Shown here one piece after another: positions 34,388 to 41,384 of a stretch of DNA of 41,569 nt. The DNA is from Hyphomicrobiales bacterium (GTDB lineage: Bacteria; Pseudomonadota; Alphaproteobacteria; Rhizobiales; Aestuariivirgaceae). Location of the stretch: contig JAEUMG010000278.1 of assembly GCA_016793355.1 (NCBI GenBank), forward strand, positions 1 to 41,569, given 5' to 3'. Positions within the stretch are counted from its first letter, which is position 1, and each line of letters starts with the position of its first letter. A program made the position numbers and the translations under genes. The notes under the pieces were generated by a model. That model saw nothing but the letters and a program-made list of their open reading frames with translations, searched no databases and was not told the DNA's origin.

Positions 34388-35144
34388 GCACCTAAGCGCG
34401 ATTGCCGGCCGCTTCGGCGGCATGCTGATCGACCAGTTCGGCGTCATTCACGACGGCGAGAAACTCTACCCCGGGATTCTCGACACGCTCGCACATCTCA
34501 AGCGCGCCGGGATCCCGGTTGTGGTCATGACCAATTCCGGCAAGCGCGCCGATGCCAATAGCAGGCGTCTCGTCGCCATGGGCCTTGATCGCAGTTTGTT
34601 TGTCGATGCGATGAGCTCAGGCGAGATTGCTTACCGGTATCTCAGCGCAACCGCGCCCCGTCGCGTTTACCTGATCGGCCGCGACGGCGACGAGTATGGC
34701 TTCGACAATATCGAGCCTGTCGCCGACCCGCGCGACGCGGAGCTTCTGCTGATCCTTGGATCCAACGCGCCACGGACATCTCTCGATCAGTACCGGGAAA
34801 TTTTGTCCGGCCTGACGGTCCCGGCGCTCTGCTGCAACCCCGACAGGCTGATGCTGACGCGCGACGGCCTGCAGCCGGCGCCCGGCGCCATCGCCTCGCT
34901 CTATGAGGAAATGGGCGGCACGGTCGAATGGATCGGCAAGCCCTATCCCCAGATTTACGCTGCCGCCCTGTCGCTCATCGGCAATCCGGCCGAAGCTCTC
35001 TGCATCGGCGACAGTGCCGAACATGATGTCGCCGGCGGCCGCCGCGCCGGGCTTCGGACACTCATCGTGCGCACCGGTCTGTCCGCGGACCTCGATCGCT
35101 TCGACCCCGAACCCGATTACCTGATGGACAGACTCACTTGGTGA
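34374..35144 (+). CDS. HAD superfamily class IIA phosphatase (TIGR01459-like)
   Basis: This 256-aa HAD hydrolase has a class IIA cap. Motif I is MLIDQFGVIHDG (nucleophile Asp20, general acid position atypical), motif II is VVVMTNSGKRA, the motif III Lys is in EWIGKPYPQIY, and motif IV is CIGDSAEHDVAGG. It belongs to the group that includes NagD and B. subtilis AraL, which dephosphorylate sugar phosphates promiscuously. In an operon of kinases, a phosphatase may relieve build-up of toxic sugar phosphates, as shown for AraL. It overlaps the kinase gene upstream and, tail to tail, iolB (11 bp). Confidence 0.87.
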   Translation: MQLLEHLSAIAGRFGGMLIDQFGVIHDGEKLYPGILDTLAHLKRAGIPVVVMTNSGKRADANSRRLVAMGLDRSLFVDAMSSGEIAYRYLSATAPRRVYLIGRDGDEYGFDNIEPVADPRDAELLLILGSNAPRTSLDQYREILSGLTVPALCCNPDRLMLTRDGLQPAPGAIASLYEEMGGTVEWIGKPYPQIYAAALSLIGNPAEALCIGDSAEHDVAGGRRAGLRTLIVRTGLSADLDRFDPEPDYLMDRLTW

Positions 35145-35928
35145 GCAGCCATTCATGCTCCGGCGCATTGTGGAATTTCCACGTGCGCTTCGGTCCCGCC
35201 ATCACATTGAGATAATAGAGATCATAGCCATGCGTTGCGGCGACCGGATGATAGCCCTTCGGCACCAGTGTCACATCGCCGTCTTCCACCGCCATCGCCT
35301 CGTCGAGCGAGCGATCGTCGGTATAGACGCGCTGGAAGGCAAAGCCTTGGCGTGGATTGAGACGGTGATAATAGGTTTCCTCAAGCAGGGACTCGCGCGG
35401 CAGGTCGTCGCGATCATGCTTGTGCGGCGGATAGGATGAGGTATGGCCGCCCGGCGTGATGACTTCGACGACGAGGAGGCTCTCGGCCTCTTCGGTTTCA
35501 GGCAGGATATTGGCGACGTGCCTGACATTGGTGCCCTGGCCGCGCACCTCCTGGGCGACTTTCGACGGCGGAATGACGCGCGGCTTGAGCCTGCCTGTGG
35601 CCGGCGCCGAGCATACGGCGAGTTCGAGAGCCGTCGTCGCGGTGACGGACCAGGCGTATTTTGCCGGCACATAGACGGACCAGGGCTTGTCCTCGAAGGG
35701 CGAGGCCCGCCCGCCGACTTCGCCGAAATCCTTGCCGTCGACGCTCACCCGCCCCTTGCCGGCGACAAAAACGAGACAGGTCTCGCGCGCTCGATCTTCA
35801 CCCTTCGCCGTTTCGCCCGCGCCGAGCTTCCACAGATCGAACCCGACATAGGTCCACCCCGCAGTCTCCGGCGTCACATGCGTAATGCGGCCATGCGTCC
35901 CCTTGGGCTTTACGAGGAGTTTTGACAT
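35134..35928 (-). CDS. iolB: 5-deoxy-glucuronate isomerase
   Basis: This 264-aa cupin-fold enzyme converts 5-deoxy-D-glucuronate to 5-dehydro-2-deoxy-D-gluconate in myo-inositol breakdown. The family is recognised by GWTYVGFDLWKLGAGET, the metal-site segment YPPHKHDRDDLPRESLLEETYYHRLNP, and the C-terminal PKGYHPVAATHGYDLYYLNVMAGP. ATG 35928 overlaps the iolE stop by one base (a GTG at 35931 is the alternative start). It is the last gene of the iolCDEB operon. Its 3' end overlaps the convergent HAD gene by 11 bp. Confidence 0.95.
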   Translation of the reverse strand: MSKLLVKPKGTHGRITHVTPETAGWTYVGFDLWKLGAGETAKGEDRARETCLVFVAGKGRVSVDGKDFGEVGGRASPFEDKPWSVYVPAKYAWSVTATTALELAVCSAPATGRLKPRVIPPSKVAQEVRGQGTNVRHVANILPETEEAESLLVVEVITPGGHTSSYPPHKHDRDDLPRESLLEETYYHRLNPRQGFAFQRVYTDDRSLDEAMAVEDGDVTLVPKGYHPVAATHGYDLYYLNVMAGPKRTWKFHNAPEHEWLLTK

Positions 35929-36809
35929 CACATCATGCCGCTCTGCTTCAGATACCGCGACAGGTTCTCATAGCCCATCATGGCATATTTGGCGGGCTCC
36001 GCCTTTCTCGGATCCTGCTCGGCCTCGACGATCGCCCAGCCCGAATAGCCGACAAGTTCCTTGCACACCGACGGATAGTCGACGCAGCCGTCGCCCGGCA
36101 CGGTATAGACGCCGGCAATCACGCTATCCAGGAATGACCAGTCCTTTTTCTCGGCTTCGGCCCTGACCGCCGGCCGCACATCCTTGGCATGGAAATGGCC
36201 GATCCGCGATTTATACTTCCGCGCTAGCACGACCGGATCGCTGCCGCCCCAGGTCGCGTGGCCCGTATCGAGCAGAAGCCCGACGACCGGCTCGGTATTT
36301 TCCATGAAGCGGTCGATCTCGGGACCGGTCTGGACCACCGTTCCCATATGGTGATGATAGACCATCCGGAAGCCCTCCTCCTTGAGCAGTTCGGCAAGCC
36401 GCGTCATGCGCATGGTAAAAGTCTTCCACTCGGCATCCGTCATGACCGGCCGCGCCGACAGGGGCTTCGAACGATCGCCGTGAACGGTGCGGGTGCATTC
36501 GGCGACGATAAAGACATCCGTCCCCATGTCTTTCAGCAATCTGCGATGCGCGGCGGCTTCCCTGAATTCGGTCTCGGCATCGCGCTCAAGCAGGAAGATC
36601 GAATGCCAGCCGCCGACCAGCTTCAGCCCGTAGCGATCGAGGATGGGCTTGAGCTTGGTCGCCTCGCGCGGAAACTTGTGGCCGAGTTCCATGCCCTCGA
36701 AGCCCGCTTCCTTCGCCTCGCTCAGACACTGCTCAAGAGGAATCCAGCCGCCGATTTCCTGCATGTCGTCATTGGACCAGCCGATCGGATTGGCGCCGAT
36801 GCGGATCAT
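35928..36809 (-). CDS. iolE: myo-inosose-2 dehydratase
   Basis: This 293-aa TIM-barrel (xylose isomerase-like) enzyme dehydrates scyllo-inosose to the trihydroxycyclohexanedione. It shows IRIGANPIGWSNDDMQEIGG at the N-terminus, FEGMELGHKFPRE, and metal ligands in YHHHMGTVVQ, LLLDTGHATWGG, IGHFHAKDVRP and AIVEAEQDP. The open frame continues upstream but ATG 36809 has AAGGAG in place and gives the family N-terminus. Confidence 0.95.
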   Translation of the reverse strand: MIRIGANPIGWSNDDMQEIGGWIPLEQCLSEAKEAGFEGMELGHKFPREATKLKPILDRYGLKLVGGWHSIFLLERDAETEFREAAAHRRLLKDMGTDVFIVAECTRTVHGDRSKPLSARPVMTDAEWKTFTMRMTRLAELLKEEGFRMVYHHHMGTVVQTGPEIDRFMENTEPVVGLLLDTGHATWGGSDPVVLARKYKSRIGHFHAKDVRPAVRAEAEKKDWSFLDSVIAGVYTVPGDGCVDYPSVCKELVGYSGWAIVEAEQDPRKAEPAKYAMMGYENLSRYLKQSGMM

Positions 36810-36833
36810 GTAACACTCCTTTCGCTTTCCCGT

Positions 36834-36856
36834 CCCTCTCCCTAGCGGGGCGAGGG
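36834..36856. repeat. CCCTCTCCC-type palindromic repeat in the iolE-iolD gap
   Basis: CCCTC-tccctagcgggg-cGAGGG forms a hairpin in the 55-bp gap between iolE and iolD. It is the same family and orientation as the repeats flanking the DUF559 gene (38735-38770, 39178-39215), but lacks their AGGGTGAGGGG tail. Confidence 0.7.
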
Positions 36857-36864
36857 AAGAAAGT

Positions 36865-38712
36865 TCAATCCCCGACTTTCTGCATTTTGCGCGCTTCCTC
36901 ATAGGCCTTGCGTGCAGCGCGCACTTCCTGGCGCTCCGAGACTTCCGGAACCGCCACATCCCACCAATGACCGCCGGCCTCGGTCGAGATCATCGGATCG
37001 GTGTCGATGACCAGAACTGTGGTGCGATCATTGCCCTTGGCTTTCTTTAAGGCGGTCTCCAGCTCACCGACCGAGCCGGCTTTCTCGGCGATCGCGCCCA
37101 TGCTACGTGCATGCATCGCGAAGTCGGTATCTGGCAAGGTCTCGTGCTGCGCATCCGCGAGGAGATTGTTGAAGCGCGCCCCGCCCGTCGCCTTCTGCAG
37201 GCGCGTGATGCAGCCGAAGCCGCGATTGTCGAGAACCACCACGATGATCTTGATGCCGAGCATGACGCTGGTTGCGATCTCGGAATTCATCATGAGATAG
37301 GAGCCGTCGCCGACCATCACGATCACATCGCGCTCGGGCTGCGCCATCTTCATTCCAATGCCGCCGGCAATCTCATAGCCCATGCAGGAATAGCCGTATT
37401 CGAGATGGTAGGAAGATGGGTAAGACGCCTGCCACAGCTTGTGCAACTCGCCGGGCAACCCACCCGAAGCACAAAGTACTGATATGTCGCGCCCCAAAGC
37501 GCGCTGCACCGCGCCGATCACTTGCGCGTCCGATGGCGTCGCATTGGTCGCAGCCGTCCAGGCATCGGCTTCCTTCATCCACGCCTTGAAGCCATCCCTC
37601 GCCTTGTGTGTCCAGGCCTCGGGCGCCTTCCAGCTGCCGAGATTGGCGGAAAGTTCTTCAAGCCCGACTCGCGCATCGGCGATCAACGGCAAAGCGCGGT
37701 GCTTCGTGGCATCGAAAACCTGCGTGTTGAGACCGATGATTGTCTTGCCGGGATTCTTGAACAAAGCCCAGGATCCGGTCGTGAAGTCCTGAAGCCTCGT
37801 TCCGACCGCAAGGATGACATCGGCCTCGGCGCATACGGCATTGGCGGCACTTGTGCCGGTGACGCCGACCGCGCCCATATTGAGGGGATCGAGGAAGGGG
37901 AGAGACGACTTGCCGCCCTGCGTTTCAGAAACCGGTATGCCATGCCGCGCCGCAAAGCCCGACAGGGTTGCAGAGGCTTCTGAAAACAGTACGCCGCCGC
38001 CGGCGATGATCGCCGGTTTCTTTGCCGCGCGCAAAGCCGCGACTGCCTGCTCCAGTTCGCGCTCGTCGGGGCGCACCCGCCGCGGTACCCACAGGCGCTC
38101 CTCGAAGAAGCTCTCGGGATAGTCAAAAGCTTCGGCCTGCACGTCCTGGCAGAGCGCCAGTGTCACCGGCCCGCATTCGGCAGGATCGGTCAGCACCGCC
38201 ATGGCGCGATTCAGGGCCGGAATCACTTGTTCCGGCCGCGTGATGCGGTCGAAATAGCGCGACACCGGGCGGAAGCAGTCATTGACGCTCGCCGTGCCGT
38301 CGCCGAAATTCTCCGCCTGCTGAAGAACCGGGTCCGGCAGGCGGTTCGCAAAAACATCGCCGGGCAGGATCAAGACCGGCAGGCGATCGACATGCGCCAC
38401 CGCCGCTGCCGTCACCATATTCGTGGCGCCCGGGCCGATCGACGAGGTGCAGGCCATCATGCGCCGCCGCCGCATCGCCTTGGCATAGGCGATGGCCGTA
38501 TGCGCCATCGCCTGTTCGTTATGCGCGCGGTAGGTCGGGAGGTCCTTGCGCACACCGTATAATGCCTCGCCCAGACCCGCGACATTGCCATGCCCGAAGA
38601 TCGCCCACACGCCGGCGAAAAGCGGCATTCGCCTGCCTTCTATTTCGGTCATCTGGCGGGTGAGAAACCGCGCCAGGGCCTGCGCCATGGTGAGCCTGAT
38701 GGTCTTGGTCAT
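36865..38712 (-). CDS. iolD: 3D-(3,5/4)-trihydroxycyclohexane-1,2-dione acylhydrolase
   Basis: This 615-aa thiamine diphosphate enzyme opens the inositol ring to 5-deoxy-glucuronate. The three TPP-enzyme domains are visible. The N-terminal domain has FAGVWAIFGHGNVAGLGEAL and the conserved Glu/Gln region (THNEQAMAHTAIAYAKA, SSIGPGATNMVTAAA). The central domain is FSEASATLSGFAARHGIPV. The C-terminal TPP motif is VGDGSYLMMNSEIATSV with LDNRGFGCI. ATG 38712 has GGGAGA upstream. It is normally transcribed from iolC, but a 614-bp insert separates it from iolC here. Confidence 0.95.
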   Translation of the reverse strand: MTKTIRLTMAQALARFLTRQMTEIEGRRMPLFAGVWAIFGHGNVAGLGEALYGVRKDLPTYRAHNEQAMAHTAIAYAKAMRRRRMMACTSSIGPGATNMVTAAAVAHVDRLPVLILPGDVFANRLPDPVLQQAENFGDGTASVNDCFRPVSRYFDRITRPEQVIPALNRAMAVLTDPAECGPVTLALCQDVQAEAFDYPESFFEERLWVPRRVRPDERELEQAVAALRAAKKPAIIAGGGVLFSEASATLSGFAARHGIPVSETQGGKSSLPFLDPLNMGAVGVTGTSAANAVCAEADVILAVGTRLQDFTTGSWALFKNPGKTIIGLNTQVFDATKHRALPLIADARVGLEELSANLGSWKAPEAWTHKARDGFKAWMKEADAWTAATNATPSDAQVIGAVQRALGRDISVLCASGGLPGELHKLWQASYPSSYHLEYGYSCMGYEIAGGIGMKMAQPERDVIVMVGDGSYLMMNSEIATSVMLGIKIIVVVLDNRGFGCITRLQKATGGARFNNLLADAQHETLPDTDFAMHARSMGAIAEKAGSVGELETALKKAKGNDRTTVLVIDTDPMISTEAGGHWWDVAVPEVSERQEVRAARKAYEEARKMQKVGD

Positions 38713-38734
38713 GTCACGTCTCCCATTATTCGTT

Positions 38735-38770
38735 CCCTCTACCCAGCGGGGAGAGGGTCAGGGTGAGGGG
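38735..38770. repeat. Direct repeat with hairpin, left of the DUF559 gene
   Basis: The repeat contains CCCTCT-a-CCC-agc-GGG-g-AGAGGG (38735-38757) followed by tcagggtgagggg. A degenerate copy in the same orientation follows the DUF559 stop (39178-39215). The pair brackets the nuclease gene between iolD and iolC. Confidence 0.8.
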
Positions 38771-38822
38771 TCTCGGCTCTCTCCGATTGACAGCATCCTA
38801 TTGCCATTCTTGAGTTGACCCC

Positions 38823-39176
38823 ATGCCGCCATTAAGCTTCGCACGAGCCCTACGCCGAAACCAGACCGGCGCCGAGACACTATTGTGGTCACGGCTGAAA
38901 AATCGCCAGTTATGTTCGCGCAAGTTTTGCTGCCAGATGCCGATTGAGGGATATATCGTCGACTTTGCATGTTCCGAAGCGAAGCTCATTGTTGAACTTG
39001 ATGGCGGCCGGCATGCAGGAAGTTCCGAGGCCGACAGGGCACGGACCAAGAAGCTCGAATGCGCAGGATATCTCGTCATCAGATTCTGGAACAACGAGGT
39101 GCTCGATAATCTCGACGCGGTTCTTGAGACAAACCGCGCAATACTGGAGCCGGATGAATTCACGCATATCCCGTAA
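38823..39176 (+). CDS. DUF559 domain endonuclease-like protein (Vsr-related fold)
   Basis: This 117-aa single-domain protein matches DUF559, a PD-(D/E)xK nuclease family related to the very-short-patch repair endonuclease Vsr. The family pattern is complete: ARALRRNQTGAETLLWSRLKN (Glu18), KFCCQMPIEGYIVDFAC (Asp47), LIVELDGGRHAGS (Glu58/Asp60), and GYLVIRFWNNEVLDNLDAVLETN. It is encoded antisense to the iol operon, between iolC and iolD, with direct repeats on both sides. The function of stand-alone DUF559 proteins is not established. No methyltransferase partner is nearby. Confidence 0.9.
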   Translation: MPPLSFARALRRNQTGAETLLWSRLKNRQLCSRKFCCQMPIEGYIVDFACSEAKLIVELDGGRHAGSSEADRARTKKLECAGYLVIRFWNNEVLDNLDAVLETNRAILEPDEFTHIP

Positions 39177-39177
39177 T

Positions 39178-39215
39178 CCCACCTGCCCAGCGCGGAGAAG
39201 GCTAGGGTGAGTGGG
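39178..39215. repeat. Direct repeat, right of the DUF559 gene
   Basis: Begins two bases after the DUF559 stop codon: a CCC run, then gcccagcgcggagaaggc, then tagggtgagtggg. It is a diverged copy of 38735-38770 in the same orientation, with the hairpin partly decayed. Confidence 0.7.
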
Positions 39216-39258
39216 CGCCATTCACGCAAAATCTTCACAGCCCTGATCCCCGCACCCT

Positions 39259-39278
39259 CCCATCGCTTGCGCGATGGG
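39259..39278. repeat. Perfect 8-bp stem hairpin downstream of iolC
   Basis: CCCATCGC (39259-39266), loop TTGC, GCGATGGG (39271-39278) form a perfect stem 48 bp beyond the iolC stop. It is followed on either side by GC-rich repeat-like sequence (CCCCGCCCTCG, CCCAGGGGCTGGGG). It could slow transcription between iolC and iolD. Confidence 0.6.
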
Positions 39279-39326
39279 CCCCGCCCTCGCCCCCCAGGGG
39301 CTGGGGACCTTGGCGCATGCATGCCA

Positions 39327-41243
39327 TCAAGCCGCGCGTCTTTCCTGCGCGCGCTGCCAGGCCGTGACAAGATTGGCGAAGCGTCCCGCCATATCGTTGA
39401 TCGCCGCCTCATCACCGATTCGGCCTGACAGCCATGCCTCCGCCGCCTCGTTGAAAAGCGTCCGCCCGACCGCGAAGCCCTTCACATGCCCATGCCCCGC
39501 CGCCGTTGCAAAGGCGCGCTCGAGCTCGGCCTCGGGCGCCTCGAGCCCCAACAGCACGATGCCGCGGCAATAGGGATCGTGCCGCTCGATCACCGCGCCG
39601 ATCGCCTGCCACGCTTTGCCTGATGCTTGTGGCTCGAGTTTCCACCAGTCGGGCTTGATGCCGAGCGCGTAGAGTTCCTCCAGGGCGCGTGCGACCGTCG
39701 TCTCATCGAGCCGGCCATGCTTGCCGCAAATGATCTCGACCAGCAACTCCCGGCCCACTTTCCGCGCCGCGTCATAGAGCTGGCGCAGTTTCTGCGCCTG
39801 CTCGCGTTTGAGATCGCCCGCATCGTCGGGGTGATAGAAGGCGAGGCACTTGATCGTGTGGCCGACGGGCCACTCGATGAGCCGGCTTCCCGCATCCTGG
39901 CTGAATTCGAAGCGCAACGGCCGCGAGCCCGGCACTTCCATGGGCCGCCCGATCCAGAAGCCGTGCTTGGCGGCATCCGCCATCGCCGCGCGCCCATAGG
40001 TTTCATCGAGCAGCATGCCGAATCCGGCACCGCCATGTGCGACTTTCGCCGTCGCCGCCACCGCCAGGCGCTTGAAATCGCCGATCCGTTCGCGCGCCGC
40101 ACCGGCGCGGTCGGCGATTTCCTCAAATTGCCGGCGATGATCGATCGCAAAGGCAAAAAGCCGTTCGGCCGCGGCGCGCCGCGTCGTTGCCCAGTGAATG
40201 TGGTTGAGCGTCTCGTCCTTGCGCAATGCCTTGTCCCTGCTGCCATGGACGAGAAAATGCTGGAGCTCGGTGAAGGTCGGGCTTTCCGGTGAACACAAGA
40301 GCCGCGATACGGCGAAGGCGCCGCAAGCATTGGCCCAGCTCGCGCAGGTCTCGAGCGCCTCGCCCCTGAGCCAGCCGCGCAGGAAGCCCGACATGAAGGC
40401 ATCGCCCGCACCCAGGACATTGTAGACTTCGATCGGAAAGCCGCGGCCCACAATGCCGTCCTCGATCCGCGCCGGGATGGTATCGGGGAAGACCACGCAA
40501 CCCATCGGTCCGCGCTTCAAGACGATCACCGCCTTGCTCAACTTGCGGATGACTTTCAAGGCGTCATGCAAGGTCTCGCTGCCCGAAGCGATCAGCACCT
40601 CTTCTTCCGTCCCGACGATGAGATCGCAGGCTGGCAGAACGGAACGCAGATGCTCCGAAACGCGATCCGACTTGATATAGCGCTCCTCGCCCGCCGCATG
40701 GCCCGCCAGGCCCCAGAGATTGGGGCGGTAATCGATATCGAACACCACCTTGCGCTTGTGACTTGCGGCAATGTTCATCGCCTTGCGCTGCGCTGCATCG
40801 GTATTCGGTTTGGCGAAATGCGTCCCCGTCACCAGAACCGCGTGCGCCGAAGCGACAAAAGCTTCCGGGATATCCTCCTCCGACAAGGCCGCGTCGGCGC
40901 AGTTCTCGCGATAGAATATCAGGGGAAAGGTCCTGTCGTTCTCGACCGACAGCAGCACCAGGGCGGTCAGCCGGTCCGGGTCGGTGACGATGCCGTCGAG
41001 CGCCACGCCTTCGCGCGCCATCTGCTCCTTGATGAAACGGCCCATCTGCTCATTGCCGACCCGCGTGATGAGGCCGGATTTGAGCCCCAATCGCGCGGTG
41101 CCGATGGCGATATTGGCCGGGCAGCCGCCCACCGATTTCGCGAAGGAGGCGATATCCTCGAGCCGCGAACCGATCTGCTGGCCGTAGAGATCGACCGAAC
41201 AGCGGCCGATGGTAATGACGTCGAGGCTGGGTTGCGGGGCCAT
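39327..41243 (-). CDS. iolC: 5-dehydro-2-deoxygluconokinase fused to DUF2090 domain
   Basis: This 638-aa two-domain protein has a PfkB/ribokinase N-terminal half (about 1-320): DVITIGRCSVDLYGQQIG, VGGCPANIAIGTARLGLKSGLI, VVFDIDYRPNLWG, and the catalytic Asp in NVLGAGDAFMSGFLRGWLRG. This is IolC, which phosphorylates 5-dehydro-2-deoxygluconate. The C-terminal half (about 335-638) is DUF2090, an aldolase-like TIM barrel (FAIDHRRQFEEIADRAG, LVEIICGKHGRLDE, PDWWKLEP, GIVLLGLEAPE). It may replace the separate aldolase IolJ; that role is inference. I chose ATG 41243, with AGGAG upstream. It is the first gene of the iol operon here. Confidence 0.93.
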   Translation of the reverse strand: MAPQPSLDVITIGRCSVDLYGQQIGSRLEDIASFAKSVGGCPANIAIGTARLGLKSGLITRVGNEQMGRFIKEQMAREGVALDGIVTDPDRLTALVLLSVENDRTFPLIFYRENCADAALSEEDIPEAFVASAHAVLVTGTHFAKPNTDAAQRKAMNIAASHKRKVVFDIDYRPNLWGLAGHAAGEERYIKSDRVSEHLRSVLPACDLIVGTEEEVLIASGSETLHDALKVIRKLSKAVIVLKRGPMGCVVFPDTIPARIEDGIVGRGFPIEVYNVLGAGDAFMSGFLRGWLRGEALETCASWANACGAFAVSRLLCSPESPTFTELQHFLVHGSRDKALRKDETLNHIHWATTRRAAAERLFAFAIDHRRQFEEIADRAGAARERIGDFKRLAVAATAKVAHGGAGFGMLLDETYGRAAMADAAKHGFWIGRPMEVPGSRPLRFEFSQDAGSRLIEWPVGHTIKCLAFYHPDDAGDLKREQAQKLRQLYDAARKVGRELLVEIICGKHGRLDETTVARALEELYALGIKPDWWKLEPQASGKAWQAIGAVIERHDPYCRGIVLLGLEAPEAELERAFATAAGHGHVKGFAVGRTLFNEAAEAWLSGRIGDEAAINDMAGRFANLVTAWQRAQERRAA

Positions 41244-41268
41244 GACGTGCTCCTCGAAAACGGCCGGT

Positions 41269-41297
41269 ACGAAACAGCAATTCCACTTGTCTGTCAA
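41269..41297 (-). promoter_or_regulatory. Candidate iolC promoter
   Basis: On the minus strand TTGACA (41297-41292) is followed after 17 bp by TTTCGT (41274-41269), a consensus -35 with a weak -10. It lies 26 bp before the iolC ATG. A weak -10 fits a regulated or activator-dependent promoter. Confidence 0.4.
41271..41284. promoter_or_regulatory. Imperfect IolR-type operator (site 2)
   Basis: Read on the minus strand this is GGAA TTGCTG TTTC, one mismatch from GGAA-N6-TTCC. Its centre is 30 bp from that of site 1, close to three helical turns, so two repressor dimers could bind the same face. It overlaps the proposed -10. Confidence 0.45.
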
Positions 41298-41300
41298 TTC

Positions 41301-41314
41301 GGAACGTTTGTTCC
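41301..41314. promoter_or_regulatory. IolR-type operator GGAA-N6-TTCC (site 1)
   Basis: GGAA CGTTTG TTCC is a perfect match to the GGAA-N6-TTCC motif reported for the RpiR-family repressor IolR of Sinorhizobium meliloti. The extended form GGAAC-GTTT-GTTCC is fully palindromic. It lies 3 bp upstream of the proposed -35 of iolC, in the divergent gap with the MaoC-type gene. Confidence 0.7.
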
Positions 41315-41384
41315 ATTATCTCGCAGTTGCGAAATTTCTCTGAATAGACGAAACAGCGCCGGTCATTCACAGGGGTTTCACGCC

